A stretch of 64,000 bases of DNA. It comes from Saccharum officinarum. Its lineage: Eukaryota; Streptophyta; Magnoliopsida; Poales; Poaceae. The stretch's first letter is position 1; each line of letters begins with the position of its first letter. Below, one piece after another: positions 33,016 to 45,257 of the stretch. The notes under the pieces are model-generated. The model did not search any database. It was not told the origin of the DNA and was given only the letters and a program-made list of their open reading frames with translations. Where the stretch lies: NCBI GenBank assembly GCA_020631735.1, contig CM036188.1, positions 11,822,214-11,886,213 of the forward strand, in the 5' to 3' direction. A program made the translations under genes and the position numbers.

Positions 33016-33351
33016 GGCTACGTTTGGCACAACTTAGCTTCACTAGTGGAGCAGTTTTTTTTCTTCAGCTCCATGAGCGGCTCTACTGGTGAAGTTAAAG
33101 CTATTTTGGTGAACCATTTGACAAAACAGCTCTACATTTGAACCTCCTTAAAACATGCTCTCACAGATCCATGCAGGAGCCCATCAGAGGAGTTAAAGCT
33201 AGGAGAAGCTATTATTTTCATCTTCATCCCACACCAATCTCTTGTAAGAGCATGCTTTAAGAAACTTCAAAAATTAAGTTCTTTGAAAAAAATACTTATT
33301 TGGCACAAAACAACTCGTTAAGCTGCTAGAGAAGTTATGCCAAACGGGACC
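33016..33351. mobile_element. Tourist-type MITE (contig B)
   Basis: 336 bp with TTA flanks, counterpart of 9,360-9,695. Confidence 0.85.
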
Positions 33352-33698
33352 TTAATGTTGGTGTGGTGTCAACATTTTGTAATAGGGGTACCCTCATATA
33401 ATCGAATACTAGTAAATTTATAGTCACGTGTATTGCCTTGGATGGCTAGCACTCAGAAACTCAGGATTTCTACGGGTTCAGGCAATGTGCCCTATGTCTT
33501 GTTCGATGGTGTTTGATCGTGTTCCTATGCATGAGAGCTCGATGTTTGTAGTAGGGGTTACAATTGGGGAAAAAAGAGGGAAGACAATCTAAAATCGAGA
33601 GAGAGAGAGGCCCCATTGCCATTATATCACTGAGGGAATAGGGTTACACATGAGAGAACTTCCGTGTACGTGGTGGAGTCCTGGGGAGTGGTGACATG
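33352..33698. other. Left flank of the CACTA element (contig B)
   Basis: Counterpart of 9,696-10,042; no gene. Confidence 0.35.
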
Positions 33699-33737
33699 CA
33701 CTACTGCAGTTGGGCATAGTAAGGGCGGCTCCCAGGG

Positions 33738-33917
33738 CACTGTAAGGGTGGCTAGCCCAGCCGCTCTTCTGGCTAGCTCTTACAGTGCTCGACACTGTAA
33801 GGGCGGCTGGTGATGCAGCCGCCCTTACAATGGGTCACTGTAAGGGCGGCTGGTGATGCAGCCGCCCTTACAGTGGGTCACTATAAGGACGGTTCAATCT
33901 ATAACCGCCCCTACCGT
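33738..33917. repeat. CACTA subterminal hairpin array, four units (contig B)
   Basis: Four palindromic CACTGTAAGGGCGGCT...AGCCGCCCTTACAGTG units. The unit corresponding to the third or fourth of contig A is missing. Confidence 0.85.
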
Positions 33918-34006
33918 AGATTTTCTAGAAAAAAATTCAAATTCGAATTTAAATCTGACCACATCATGTAATATATAATTCAAATTCAAATTTAAATCTA
34001 ACCACC

Positions 34007-34010
34007 ATAT

Positions 34011-34089
<79 letters not shown>

Positions 34090-34092
34090 TAT

Positions 34093-34159
<67 letters not shown>
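34007..34159. repeat. Expanded (AT)n(AC)n microsatellite (contig B)
   Basis: About 130 bases of AT units with a few interruptions, then nine AC units. The contig A allele at 10,401-10,424 has only about 24 bases. Open frames of repeated IYIY across it are artefacts. Confidence 0.95.
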
Positions 34160-34301
34160 AATATACATCCACAAATACATCAGCATGATATAAACCATCA
34201 TTATAGTCCATGATTCAAAAATTTTACAAGTCTAATTCACAAAGTCCATCATTACATAGCCAGAATTTACAAGTTCAAATAGTTCCACAAGTCCAAACCA
34301 T

Positions 34302-37300
34302 TCAACGGCCTAGAGCGAGCCTGTGAGTCTCACGAAGGTGTTGGTACATTGGATTTCTACCTAAGTCGGAACTTGGATCATGGTAAGCGCCTCTGGAAGA
34401 AATAATCTCATCAATGATGAAGCCGCAAAGGTCGCCGACGAGCCCCAAGAGTTCATCATCCTTGTATACATCCCTTGTCCTGTCTCTCTCTTCCTTCCAC
34501 TACAAGAGACCAAGTTTAGGTCTAGGATTTCATAAGATAAGCTAAGCTTTCATACTACGAGCGGAAAAAGTGTCAAACTAACCAGATTGGGGTGTCTCCT
34601 GTAGGCACTAGTGTTACTCATCATACAACATACGTAATATCCACAGTGTAGACTCCCAGGCCTCTGCTTGAGACACTGTGTGTTTCGCATATGAAAATAT
34701 TAAGTAATGCTATTGACAAACCATGTACTGGAGTGTACCGATATAAGTTACACGTACCAGACATAGAGTTTTGATAGCCAAATTCTCTTTCCTTTCTGGA
34801 TGATGCCTTCCTTTATGATATTGGACATAGTGCCTGAATGCCCTGTTCGAATGGTTTTAGCAAATGCAACTTGTTAGTATCTAAAAGTGAAGTTTACAAG
34901 TATATATACAAACATATATAAGCTAATGAGGATTATATGTATCGCTATGAAATCCATGTACGTCTCCGGCGCATAATCTGCTAAGTCATAGACAACTGCC
35001 ATGCTCAGCCCAACATTGACCCCTACAAGAATCCAGTGTTTCCTGCATGAATTTAATCATTAAAGAAACAAACAAGCTCTTTTACATCGAACTAAATATA
35101 TCGAACAATGCTTTATTTCAGTATAGAATCGAACTTACCCGAAGTGGTATGGTAACCATATCATTTCATTATCCTGGAGATTCTTAAGAAATTTGTCAAT
35201 CCGTGCCACAACCTTAAGGCCTTCTTTGTACATCTTATCTTTTCGGATGGCCTCTTTCTCCTCAACGGTCTTCCCGGCAGCTAGTTCTTCGCAATCCATT
35301 TTCCAGACCTTGGGGTACTGGAATATTGATCCACATATCAACCAAGGGTCTATGTACCCGGCTCTTAGAGTTGGCACCTTCTTCACAATATGTGTTTGCA
35401 TTCTACAAAACACGATGTGGTTAGTTACAATAAAATCCAATATTTCATTCATATCATATCGAGAGGGCAAGTACTTACAGGCACCACATGCGAACTAGAT
35501 TTATTTCCATCATTCCGAGGTGAAAGCATTCCTGCATGTCCTCAAAGTCAAACATTAGATGGCCAGCTGCGCCGCCAAATGTGCCTTCAGGGAAGACAAC
35601 TTTTATCTCGTTTAGTCTCGTCGGATGAGCACGCAAGTACCAATCATGGAACTTTCTCATTCCAATTGGCATGCACTGCATGATTCGGTTTGGTAGGAAG
35701 TTCTTGCCTCTTTCATATTTTTTTGGGACATCCTTTGTCCAGTTGATCTCGTCAACATTTGGATACTTCTTTACCTCTTGGTGGAGTTCGCTAGTGTCAG
35801 GCGGCTCAGAAGCACGTGCGTAGACGTGTTTGACTTGGTTCTTAGGCTTGAACTGGTCATGAGCAAACCACTTGGAAATCGTCGAGACGTCTTTCATCGG
35901 AGTAAACATTGGCCTTGTATGGTAGGGAATCTTCATTCGGGCCTCCGATTCATGCGCCCCCTCATCTCCTTTTTCAAAAGGCAGTCCTTGTTTATGTATC
36001 GGCCGTGTCTGTTGAGAAGGCTTAGGTGGGTCATTAGGCCTTTGCTCGGTTGGACAAGGATGTGGCATCTCATCATGCCCTTGCTCGATATGACGAGCTG
36101 GAGAACATTCTGGCACCTCATCATGCCCTTGCTCGATAAGATGAGTTGGAGAAGTATGTGGCTTGTCAGTCACGTGCTCGCTAGGAGTCAGGGAAGAATG
36201 TGGCATGTTAGGCATGTGGTCATCATGAGCCGGTGAATATGCCTCCCCGTCCTCAACAACTTGCTCTAGATGTACATCACTCGGAGTCAGCGAACAAACA
36301 TTCAATACAATGTCCTTTTTGTGCCAGAGGATGAACTGCTTCATGACTTCTCCAAGATGACCAAGCCCCTCAGGAATTGCATGTTCTATCTCCCATGTCA
36401 TGAAGTTGAGCTTCACGGTATGCACCTCGACCCTAGTGTAGTCCTGCGGGATTGGGCGACTGTGCCATTCGCCTCCTGGAGGATGTGCCACACCTGCCAC
36501 CTCAACCATTACCATCTTGTTTCCCCTACCCATGGGAACCAATAGGGTGCAACTAGTTGGCACCCGTATGCGATCGACGTCGGTTATGGTTGCAGTGGAA
36601 CCTTGGCTACTAGGAACTTCCTGAGGGCTTCAAACTATGGCCAGTTCTCCCATCGGCTCCATGAACGTCCGTGTCTCCGTATTCACACCTTGCTCCGAAA
36701 GCGCCTTCGCAACTAGTGCCTTCACAGTGAGCTCGAGATTGGCTTCTAGGTCTCTGCTATGTTTCTTGTACATGTCGCTGTCCTCTGCGAATGCTTTTCT
36801 TCCATGTTACCAGCTTCCCTAGCCCCCTGGTGCGGCCTATGTGCTCAGGGTTGCCCAAGCCAACGCTCAACACGTCCCTCTCTCTGGAAGGAGTGAATGC
36901 GCCCTTCTCCGTGTCTTCAGCCAATTTCAGTATCCTTGATACTGCCTCTTCTGTCTCCATCTCAGCAAACTTGAGGTCGGAGGAATCCACACTCCTTGCA
37001 TATATCCATTGCTTCAAACGTCGCTTCAAATTCTTCACTTTCTATTTCTTTGGATCCCCAGAAACTTCGGCCGCTTCGTCCAGCTTCCTAAACACGCCTT
37101 GCTTGGCATGGTAGCCACCAGGGCCTAAGCGTGGGGGATGTTTGTTCTTCTTCGCCTGCTCCCTATTACAGGCACTGAGGGTCAATGCTTCGGGTGAAGT
37201 CTTCTCAGCCACGAGCTGCGCCCATTGATTATGAGTTATGTTGCCAAACTCGTGAAAGGGAGTTAGCCCCCGCTGGATAAACCTCTTGTTCAGATCTGCC

Positions 37301-38187
37301 CTCCAACGTTGGAAGGTGTTTCCCATTATCTTGTAAGCATGTCGATTTACTAGTTCATGGGTCCCCGCTGGTAGCCTGAAAGTGTTCATCAGCCACTCAT
37401 CCCATAGCTCTTGCTTTTTTTCCTCAGGTACGCCATGTTTGCCACTCTAGAAACGGATTGCTGGGTTCAACTGATCTCTTACTAATGCCCTGATCGCATT
37501 ACAGAATTTGCTGATGTACTCTGGTGGCTCAAGGATCTGCCCTTCTTCTCCGACACGTGTTATCACGAAAGTTACCCCCCTTCTTTGGATATTGGTTTGG
37601 CTTTCTTATCCCTCACATCCTCTTTGGTTCGGTAGCGAAGTCCGTGGTTGTGCCTTGAGGCTGTGGAGCAGAGGCCTCAATGTCAGTCTCTGTGGCGGTT
37701 GCCTCTACCCTCCTTTCCTCTACTACGTCTTGTTTGGCATAACGTGCCGGACGCCGACGTCGTCTTTTCGGAGGTCTAGCAGGGACCTGCATATACGATA
37801 GGTCACAAGCATTAGCAGAGGTAATATAGCCACAACCAAAGCAAATTTTACAGGCTACAAAGGCTCCATCCCTACCTCCTCATTCGGGTCGAAATCCAGA
37901 TCCAACTCATCCTCCGTTGGCCTCATTCTGGGTGGCTGTGGGTGAGGATCCTCAGGACTTTCATATCCCGAGGATGAGCTCTCGTCATCATCCTCTTCTC
38001 CTTCACCTTCATTAGCCTTTCCTGCTCCCCCCTCTGCTCCCCCTTCTACTCCCGCTTCTACTCCACCTTCCCCTTGAGAAAGCACATTGCTAGATCAATT
38101 TCTACCTCATCATCAAACTGCTCCTACATAAGCTGTTCCGGTAGTTCTTGACCTCCATGGCTAGGCTGCTCATTATTTTTGTGGGAT
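34302..38187 (-). pseudogene. CACTA second gene: Transposase_24-like protein with C48/Ulp1-like peptidase domain (contig B, better preserved)
   Basis: Same gene as 10,569-13,890. The frame at 35,475-36,563 is uninterrupted for 362 codons. It includes a linker (EQGHDE repeats, PHPCPTEQ) deleted from contig A, EPPDTSELHQEVKKY, NRIMQCMPIGMRKFHDWYLRAH, VFPEGTFGG and NLVRMWC. The next exon (35,135-35,400) keeps CAG where contig A has TAG and ends WLPYHFG at a GTAAGT donor. Exons with KHWILVGVN, LHCGYYVC and RDVYKDDELLGLV follow. Upstream, stops and the extra A near 36,805 remain, so the full frame is still broken. Role inferred from the family: CACTA proteins of this kind accompany TNP2; the peptidase substrate is unknown. 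Confidence 0.75.
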
Positions 38188-38270
38188 CAGGTTGCACTGT
38201 CTATTGTCCGCGTCATTTCCTGCTTTGTTCTAATAGATGCAATGAATAAAGTGTGAATTAGATACAGGAA

Positions 38271-38374
38271 AAAGTAGTAGCAGTAGAAGTAGTAGTAGTA
38301 CTACTACTCGTAGTAGTAGCAGTAGTAGTAATACTAGTAGTACAAGTAGAAGTAGTAGTAGTACAAGTAGTAGA
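38271..38374. repeat. (AGT)n-type trinucleotide repeat (contig B)
   Basis: Counterpart of 13,974-14,077. Confidence 0.85.
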
Positions 38375-39802
38375 GGCCTCAGAAACATGTCGATCATCAT
38401 GTGACCATGAACTTGGAGCATAAAGATATCATAACAGAGAAGAAAGGAGAAGGTAATGTAAGGGTGGCGGGTAATGATGCCTAGTTCCTCACAAGTTCAT
38501 GATCATCAGCTCATATTCCATATAATGAATGGACTTAGACAATTTCATCATCGGTAAAACAAAGGAGAGGAGAGGATTGGCAAAAAGAACATACAAGTAG
38601 TAGTAAAGGATAGGAGAGGAGTTAACTGTAGTAGAAGTAGTAGGACTTATACAATTTCATCATCGGCAGTTCAAGACATAATACAACATGAAGGTAGCAG
38701 CACCTAGTAAACATCAAGGTAACAGGGCAGCCTCATCCACTTGGCCACATCCAAAGCACCTACCAACAGCACCACCACATTTTTCCCACATCACTAACCA
38801 ACAAGATCGACTGCCTGCCACTCCAACCTAATAGGGAGGTAAGGTAGGGGGAGGTGGAGGAAGGATTCTTCTTGAGTTGTGATCCTCAAGAGCCACAAAA
38901 GCTTCCTCAAGAGTTCTGTACTTTTGGTGCACATTTCCCGGCACATTGAGGACATACTGATTGCACTCAGCCCAGGTGGTGTAAATACCTGGCTTGGTGC
39001 CCTAAAAAACAACATACCACCAAGCAGGCATCCTTCTGCATTGAGGAAGCAACAAATGTCTCAGTGTTAGGGGAGGAGAGGTACAGTTTTAGGAGAGTAG
39101 TAGAGTACTGGTAGAGTAGTAGAGTAAGTAGTAGTATAGTAGAAAGGGTAAGAGAGGACAGAGGAGAAGAGAGATAGAAGGAGAGGAGAGGAGATAGTAG
39201 TAGTAGTACTTGTCAGCTCATATTCCATATTATGTATGGATTTAGACAATTTCATCATCGGCAAAACAAAGGAGGAGAGGAGAGGGAAGGGAAGTGTTGG
39301 GGAAAAAAGCAACAGCTACTTAACAAACATACAGTCCAGCTATGCAACAATGAGGTTTCAAAAATTCAGCTGCTTAACAAGTGCTCAGTTTCAAAAATTC
39401 AGTTAAATATGAGGTTGAATATGTATACAGTCTCTCCTCCTGAACACCACATGACAAGTGCATAGATAGTTACTTTGGGTATATTCAGTTAAATATGAGG
39501 TTGAATATATATACAGTCCAATGACAAGTGAATAGATAGTTACTGAACACCACATAATTTAGTAGTAGATTAACATAGATGAGTAAATATGAGGTTGAAT
39601 ACAATGAAAAGCAAACACTTTCTTTGACAAATTGTTTAAAAAACAGTAGTTCAGTCATGCAACAATGATTAGTTCAGTCATGCAACAATGACCAAAAAGC
39701 ATAAGCATAACTGCAGCAAATTAAATCGAAGCTTGGTAAACTGAAAGTAGCATTTCACATCTCAACACTGACATGATAGGACTGAGTTCACTGAAACCAC
39801 TA
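38375..39802. other. CACTA internal non-coding DNA with direct repeats (contig B)
   Basis: Counterpart of 14,078-15,505, nearly identical. Confidence 0.6.
38877..39031 (-). pseudogene. RNase H1 N-terminal / viroplasmin-like fragment (contig B)
   Basis: Identical in content to 14,580-14,734, including the TAG after WWYVVF. Confidence 0.55.
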
Positions 39803-39937
39803 CATGAGAGCCATTTGGACAGGTGGGATGGCCCCTGAGAGGTTGTTAGATTGAAGCCACAAATCGAATAGTTTGGACAGGAGGGCTAGTTTCTTGGGGA
39901 TCTCTCCTGTCAGCAAGTTTCGATCAAGGTATAAGCC
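39803..39937 (-). pseudogene. Captured LRR fragment (contig B)
   Basis: Counterpart of 15,506-15,640: two LRR units ending at a stop. Confidence 0.7.
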
Positions 39938-41344
39938 TAGCAAGGTATATCATTGCATGCCTCCCAAAGCATATCAACTTGTTGAGTGGTCCACTAACTT
40001 AGTTACCATTTGTGTCATGTTTCAGGCTTGCCAAAATCACATATTTCATATGTACGAAACATTAAGGAAGGACTACCTCTCTTCCTCTTCAATTATGATG
40101 ATCGCAGATTGTATGGTCATGTCAGTCAATACACATGGAGTCATAGCATTAGCTGGCACGCCTTGTGTTGAATATATATGGCGTCAGTACACGGAATACT
40201 TCCATTTCAATGTGAGAAGGATGATATCTAAGTTCAAAGGTGAAAGAACCTCTTCTGAAAACATATTGTAGTTGGTAGCCTACACTATAGTGATATAGTC
40301 ATAACAAACATGATATGTGAAATGACCCATAACAGTTTGATTAATAAATTAGTACTTCTATTTGACTGCTAGGATAAATGGATAATGCACAGCCATAAGA
40401 AAACACATTTTGCCAAACATTTGAAACAGGGCAACCTAGGATCGCATGTCAACCTTGACATATGCACCTTAAATAAGTGTATCATGTGAAAATTTAGAAA
40501 TATCTTCAGAAAAGAGAAGAACTTTCCTGCTCAGATTCCATTGAGCTTCAAAAGTCTAATGTAGTGGGCACTGGGCAGCACTTTCAAAGCAATGACAAAT
40601 GAGGCAGTAATATTTGAAATAAAAACTTTCTAATCAAACAAGCTGTATGCGTTCATATTAAATCACTAGAACAATTTCAGACAGCAAACTAATATTGGTT
40701 GGACCATTTGACACCAGGGCAACAATGAAAATGCAATGGGCTGGTAAGCCAACCATGTACATCTATGCACCAATTTTATATCCTTGGCTTAGAAAGAAGC
40801 CGAAAGAAGAGGGTAACAGATGCAATCTCTGGTCATAACATAACTATTTCATAACCAAATGATGATAAGAACAAAGCCCTCACAACTAAATCAGAGTACA
40901 GTACTTGCTCAGCCAAAACCCACTGAGCAGCATTAGTACCATCCACCTAGAGGGGGGCCTCACAAAGTTACAATTTTTTTTATTTAGAATTCCAGGGAAC
41001 TTGTTGCTGTCCATTGCATTGCACCGACAAAACACTCGGTGTTTACAACCCATTAAACATCACCTACAAGTTCAGCATAATACTCCAGACGTATTGGGGA
41101 CGCAATGGAGTACAGCAAACATACAGGTCCGACTAACTAGAATTATCTTTTGCAATCTACAAGACTTCCACTGATTCCATTTACTCATGGAAAACTGTGT
41201 AATTCTGCAGTGAAGAAAAATAGTTCCTGGTTCCATTTCAATTTGATGTACTATCCTTTTTGGGAAAATATTTGCTTCTGACACAAATCTCCACATAATA
41301 TGTTAAACTCTTTAGCTTGACTGACTTTGTCATACTGTGCTTCA
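39938..41344. other. CACTA internal DNA, no gene recognised (contig B)
   Basis: Counterpart of 15,641-17,047. Confidence 0.4.
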
Positions 41345-41433
41345 GCGCTTTGCTCTAGCTGGTGTAGCACTAAATGGTGTGATTTATGCTGTTGGTGGCC
41401 TCAATGGTGTTGAATATCTGAGGCGCTTTGCTC
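41345..41433 (+). pseudogene. Captured Kelch-repeat fragment (contig B)
   Basis: Counterpart of 17,048-17,136, with the same flanking 11-base direct repeat. Confidence 0.65.
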
Positions 41434-41957
41434 GAGAGAGGACAGGGGACGATACCTGTGGGGGGGAGTGTACGAGTCGACCAAGATGAACTCGGCGGTG
41501 CCAAACACAGCCTCGAGGATGCTCTCCTCAAGGCTCCAGGTCTCCTCGCAGGTCGGCTCGTCACTCGCGGCGGGTCGGCACCATGTCTCCTCAAGGCTCC
41601 AGGCCTCCTTCCTCTCTCGAGTCTCGCCTCCAGGCAGCGGGTGCAGGCCGGCTCGAGTCCCCTCCGGGCGGCGGGCGGCGGCCGCAGCACCACCCTAGCT
41701 GCTGTGGCATGAAACCCTAGCCGCCCGGTGCTGGAGACAGAGGTCAGAGGAAGATGGGAGAGGAAGGAAGCAGCAGCAGAGGGGTGAGGGAGGGGGAGGA
41801 TGCGGCAGCGGAGGGGTGAGGGAGGGGGAGGATGCGACAACGGCGGGCGGCGGGCGGAGGCGACGGGAAAATCCGGCAGCCTGCCAGCGTCTTTGAGAAT
41901 GAAATCGCCCAACACTTCACCGATTTCACCGCCTCCAGTATATAAACAACACCATCT
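41434..41957. other. GC-rich segment inside the CACTA element (contig B)
   Basis: Counterpart of 17,137-17,660, with a few C/T and G/A differences. Confidence 0.4.
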
Positions 41958-41959
41958 AT

Positions 41960-41995
41960 CACTAAGGGCGGGTGCTGAGTGACCCGCCCTTACAG
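41960..41995. repeat. Internal palindrome related to the CACTA subterminal repeats (contig B)
   Basis: Counterpart of 17,663-17,698. Confidence 0.6.
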
Positions 41996-41996
41996 A

Positions 41997-43585
41997 GCTT
42001 TTTTTATTTTTTAAAATCAAAAAATAAATAAACAAGCTTGGTAAATATTTTTTTGATGCAAAAACCGTGGTGCCACAGATATTTATTAGCAAGCTTGGTA
42101 AATATCAAAAAATAAATAAACAAGCTTGGTAAATATTTATTAAAAAATATTTTTAAAATATTGTTTTTATTTTTTGATATCTTTTTTTTAATATCAAACA
42201 ATTTTATTAAAGAAAACAACGAATAAAGGGAAGTCATATAGATATTGTTTGATATTTTGGCCAACTTTTCATTTGACAAAGTTTGAACGATTCAAATTTT
42301 GAATTTTGAAATTTTGACAGCTCTAAACCAGTTTTCGGAACCCTAGATGGTCTCAACTACAAAAGTCATGAATACAAAGTTTGTCAAACTTATCAAGTTC
42401 TACAATTGGTGTAATGGTCAACTTTTCATTTGACAAAGTTTGAACCACTCAAATTTTGAATTTTGAATTTTTGACAGCTACATGCCTGTTTTCGAAACCC
42501 TATATGGTCCCAACTCGGAAAGTCATGAATACCAAGATTGTTCCACTCATCAAGATCTACATTTGATACATAGACCATTTTTTTATTTGATAAAGTGTTA
42601 GCAAAATGTAGTTCTAAATCCACAAGTCTCACATATAGTTTCATAAAGTCTATGTGAGATTCAAGATTTTGTGACTAGTGTTTACTAACACTTTCTCAAA
42701 TGCAAAAATGACCTATGTATCAAATGTAGATCTTGATGAGTTCTACAAACATGGTATTCAAAAGTTTTTCATTTGAGGCCATTTAGTGGCTCATTTGACC
42801 AAGTTTGACCAAGTCACATCTTGGATTTTAAAAAAATATGACTAGTGTTTACTAAAAATTTCTCAAATGCACAAATGAACTATATATCAAATGTAGATCT
42901 TGATGTGTTGTACAATCTTGGTATTCAAAAGTTTTTCATTTGAGGTCATTTAGTGGCTCATTTGACCAAGTTTGACCAAGTCAAATCTTGGATTTTTTAA
43001 AAAAACACTTTGACCGAACCCTAGATGGTCTCAACTACAAAAGTCATAAATACAAAGTTTGTCAAACTTATCAAGTTCTACAATTGGTGTAATGGTCAAC
43101 TTTTCATTTGACAAAGTTTGAACCACTCAAATTTTGAATTTTGAATTATTGACAGCTACATGCCAGTTTTCGAAACCCTATATGGTCCCAACTCGGAAAG
43201 TCATGAGTACCAAGATTGTTCCACTCATCAAGATCTACATTTGATACATAGGCCATTTTTGCATTCGACAAAGTGTTAGCAAAGTGTAGTTCTAAATCCA
43301 CAAGTCTCACATATAGTTTCATAAAAGTCTATGTGAGATTCAAGATTTTGTGACTAGTGTTTACTAACACTTTCTCAAATGCAAAAAAGACCTATGTATC
43401 AAATGTAGATCTTGATGAGTTCTACAAACATGGTATTCAAAAGTTTTTCATTTGAGGCCATTTCATTGCTCATTTGACCAATTTGACCAAGTCACATCTT
43501 AGATTTTTAAAAAATATGTCTAGTGTTTACTAAAAATTTGTCAAATGCACAAATGAACTATGTATCAAATGTGGATCTTGATGAG
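41997..43585. repeat. AT-rich tandem repeats of the CACTA interior, shorter version (contig B)
   Basis: The marker GAACCCTAGATGGTCTC occurs twice (about 42,338 and 43,016) instead of three times, so one unit of about 611 bp present in contig A is absent. Confidence 0.85.
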
Positions 43586-44244
43586 CTGAATAGTTTGTTG
43601 TTGTCATCGAAGTCTTTCCACTGACTACCATCGGCAGGGTGTGCAATCACATCGTCATCTACCTTGCGATCGTCGTCCCACCATGTCATGAGCGCGGTTT
43701 CCTTAGGGTTCAGGAAGATACGCCTCAAGCGGTCGGTCACTGGCAGGTACCACATTACCAAGGCATGAACTCTTCTCTTCCTTGCATCGTTGCCTAATGG
43801 AGTATCCTCTGGGGGTTGAGATTCTTGTACCGCCTTTTTTGTACCCTTCTTAGTCCTCTTGTTCCCCGTGGAGGCTTCTCCTCCACTGTAAAGGTCATTG
43901 TCCTGGTATCGGCTGGCCCCACAGCGAGGACATTTGTCTAGATCTTTGAACGTATCACCACGAAAAAGGATACAATAGTTGGGGCATGCATGGATTTTTT
44001 AACACCCATTGTCAATGGATTTATAACCTTCTTCGCATGGTATGTGTTGGCGGGAACCAAGTTTGGCAGTGGCAGCACCCGTGATACGGTTCTTGCAATC
44101 TTTGCAGGGACAAATAATTGTATCCTTATTATATCTCAACGTTGATGCATGCTTCTTTGAGGATTTAATAAATTTGTCCACCTCTTCATAGAAACCTTCA
44201 TCGATCCTTGACCAACCATACATCCAAGACTTTCTGTACTCCAT
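43576..44244 (-). pseudogene. TNP2-type CACTA transposase, N-terminal fragment (contig B)
   Basis: From ATG 44,244; same truncation and internal TAA as 19,890-20,558. Confidence 0.8.
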
Positions 44245-45180
44245 CTTTTGAAAAAAAACAACAAAAGAAAACACATGAAAGGAATCAAATTGATAAATAA
44301 CTACTTGAGAATTAATTACAAAATGAAAAAATCCTAGATGTAGAAATTGATCTACATGAAAAACTAGGGTGTAATCTCCACTATAATCCAGCAAGGGCGA
44401 CTAAATATAAAGGGTGTGAGCTCATTTCTCTAACTAATCTACACTAATAGCACCATGGAAGAGAGAGAAAGTAAAGCTCTAATTTACTTACTAATAAACC
44501 ATTAACACTTCAATTAAAAGCTTGAAATAGAGCTAATTAATAATTAATAACTTAAGACCAATTATAAAAATCCATGGTATGGGATAATTAATTAATTAAT
44601 TGTCTATTAATACATATATAAATATTTATAAAGACAATATATATATCTAATGGTAAAAATATTTCAAAGAGAACAATTACCACCAATTATTATTTTACCC
44701 ACTACCTTTCATATCAACCCCATTTCAATTTCATGAAGCAAAAATTAAAAAAAATCCTAGATCTAGAAATAGATCTACATGAAACATACATGAAACTAGG
44801 GTTTAATCTCCACTCAAATCAAGCAAGAGCCACTAAATAAAGGTTGTGAGCTCGTTTCTCTAGCTAATCTACACTAATAGCTTCAAAACTAGGGTCTATT
44901 ACCTCCGTACAAAGCTCAAGCACCATGGAAGAGAGAGAAAACAAAACTCTAATTTACTCACTAACTAACCATTGAAACTTAAATTTAGGGTTTGGAATAG
45001 TATTTTCTTACCTTCAACAAGCTCTCCACCAAAGGAATTGAGATCAAAACCTTCCCCCTTAGTAGAGCAATTTTTTGGGAGGAGCCCAAGGCCTCCCAAC
45101 CTTTTTTTGCAAGATGGAGTGAGTGGCTCGAGGAGGAAGAAGATGGGGTGCAGCTGGTGATCCGGTGCATGGCCAACCTA
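44245..45180. other. Presumed 5' leader/promoter side of the CACTA element (contig B)
   Basis: Counterpart of 20,559-21,506. It lacks a short stretch (ACACACATG) after the first GATCTACATGAA. Confidence 0.5.
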
Positions 45181-45257
45181 CTGTAAGGGCGGCTCAATCA
45201 CCAGCCACCCTTACAGTAAAATAGTCCTGGCTCTTACTGTGTCCTTTTAAGGTAGTG

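Larger units (their letters stand above)
33699..45257 (-). mobile_element. CACTA (En/Spm) transposon, 11.6 kb, contig B
   Basis: Same termini and internal order as 10,043-21,584. Differences: four instead of five subterminal hairpins, an expanded AT microsatellite, 564 bp more coding sequence in the second gene, one fewer large tandem-repeat unit, and CAG codons where contig A has TAG at two sites. The transposase is truncated identically, so the defect predates the divergence of the two copies. Confidence 0.9.

Noticed and set aside
33964..34201. Open frames of repeated Ile-Tyr
   Set aside because: Translation of the AT microsatellite.
41370..42092. 240-codon minus-strand frame in the GC-rich CACTA segment
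   Set aside because: Composition-driven frame with no domain; the contig A counterpart is a different length.
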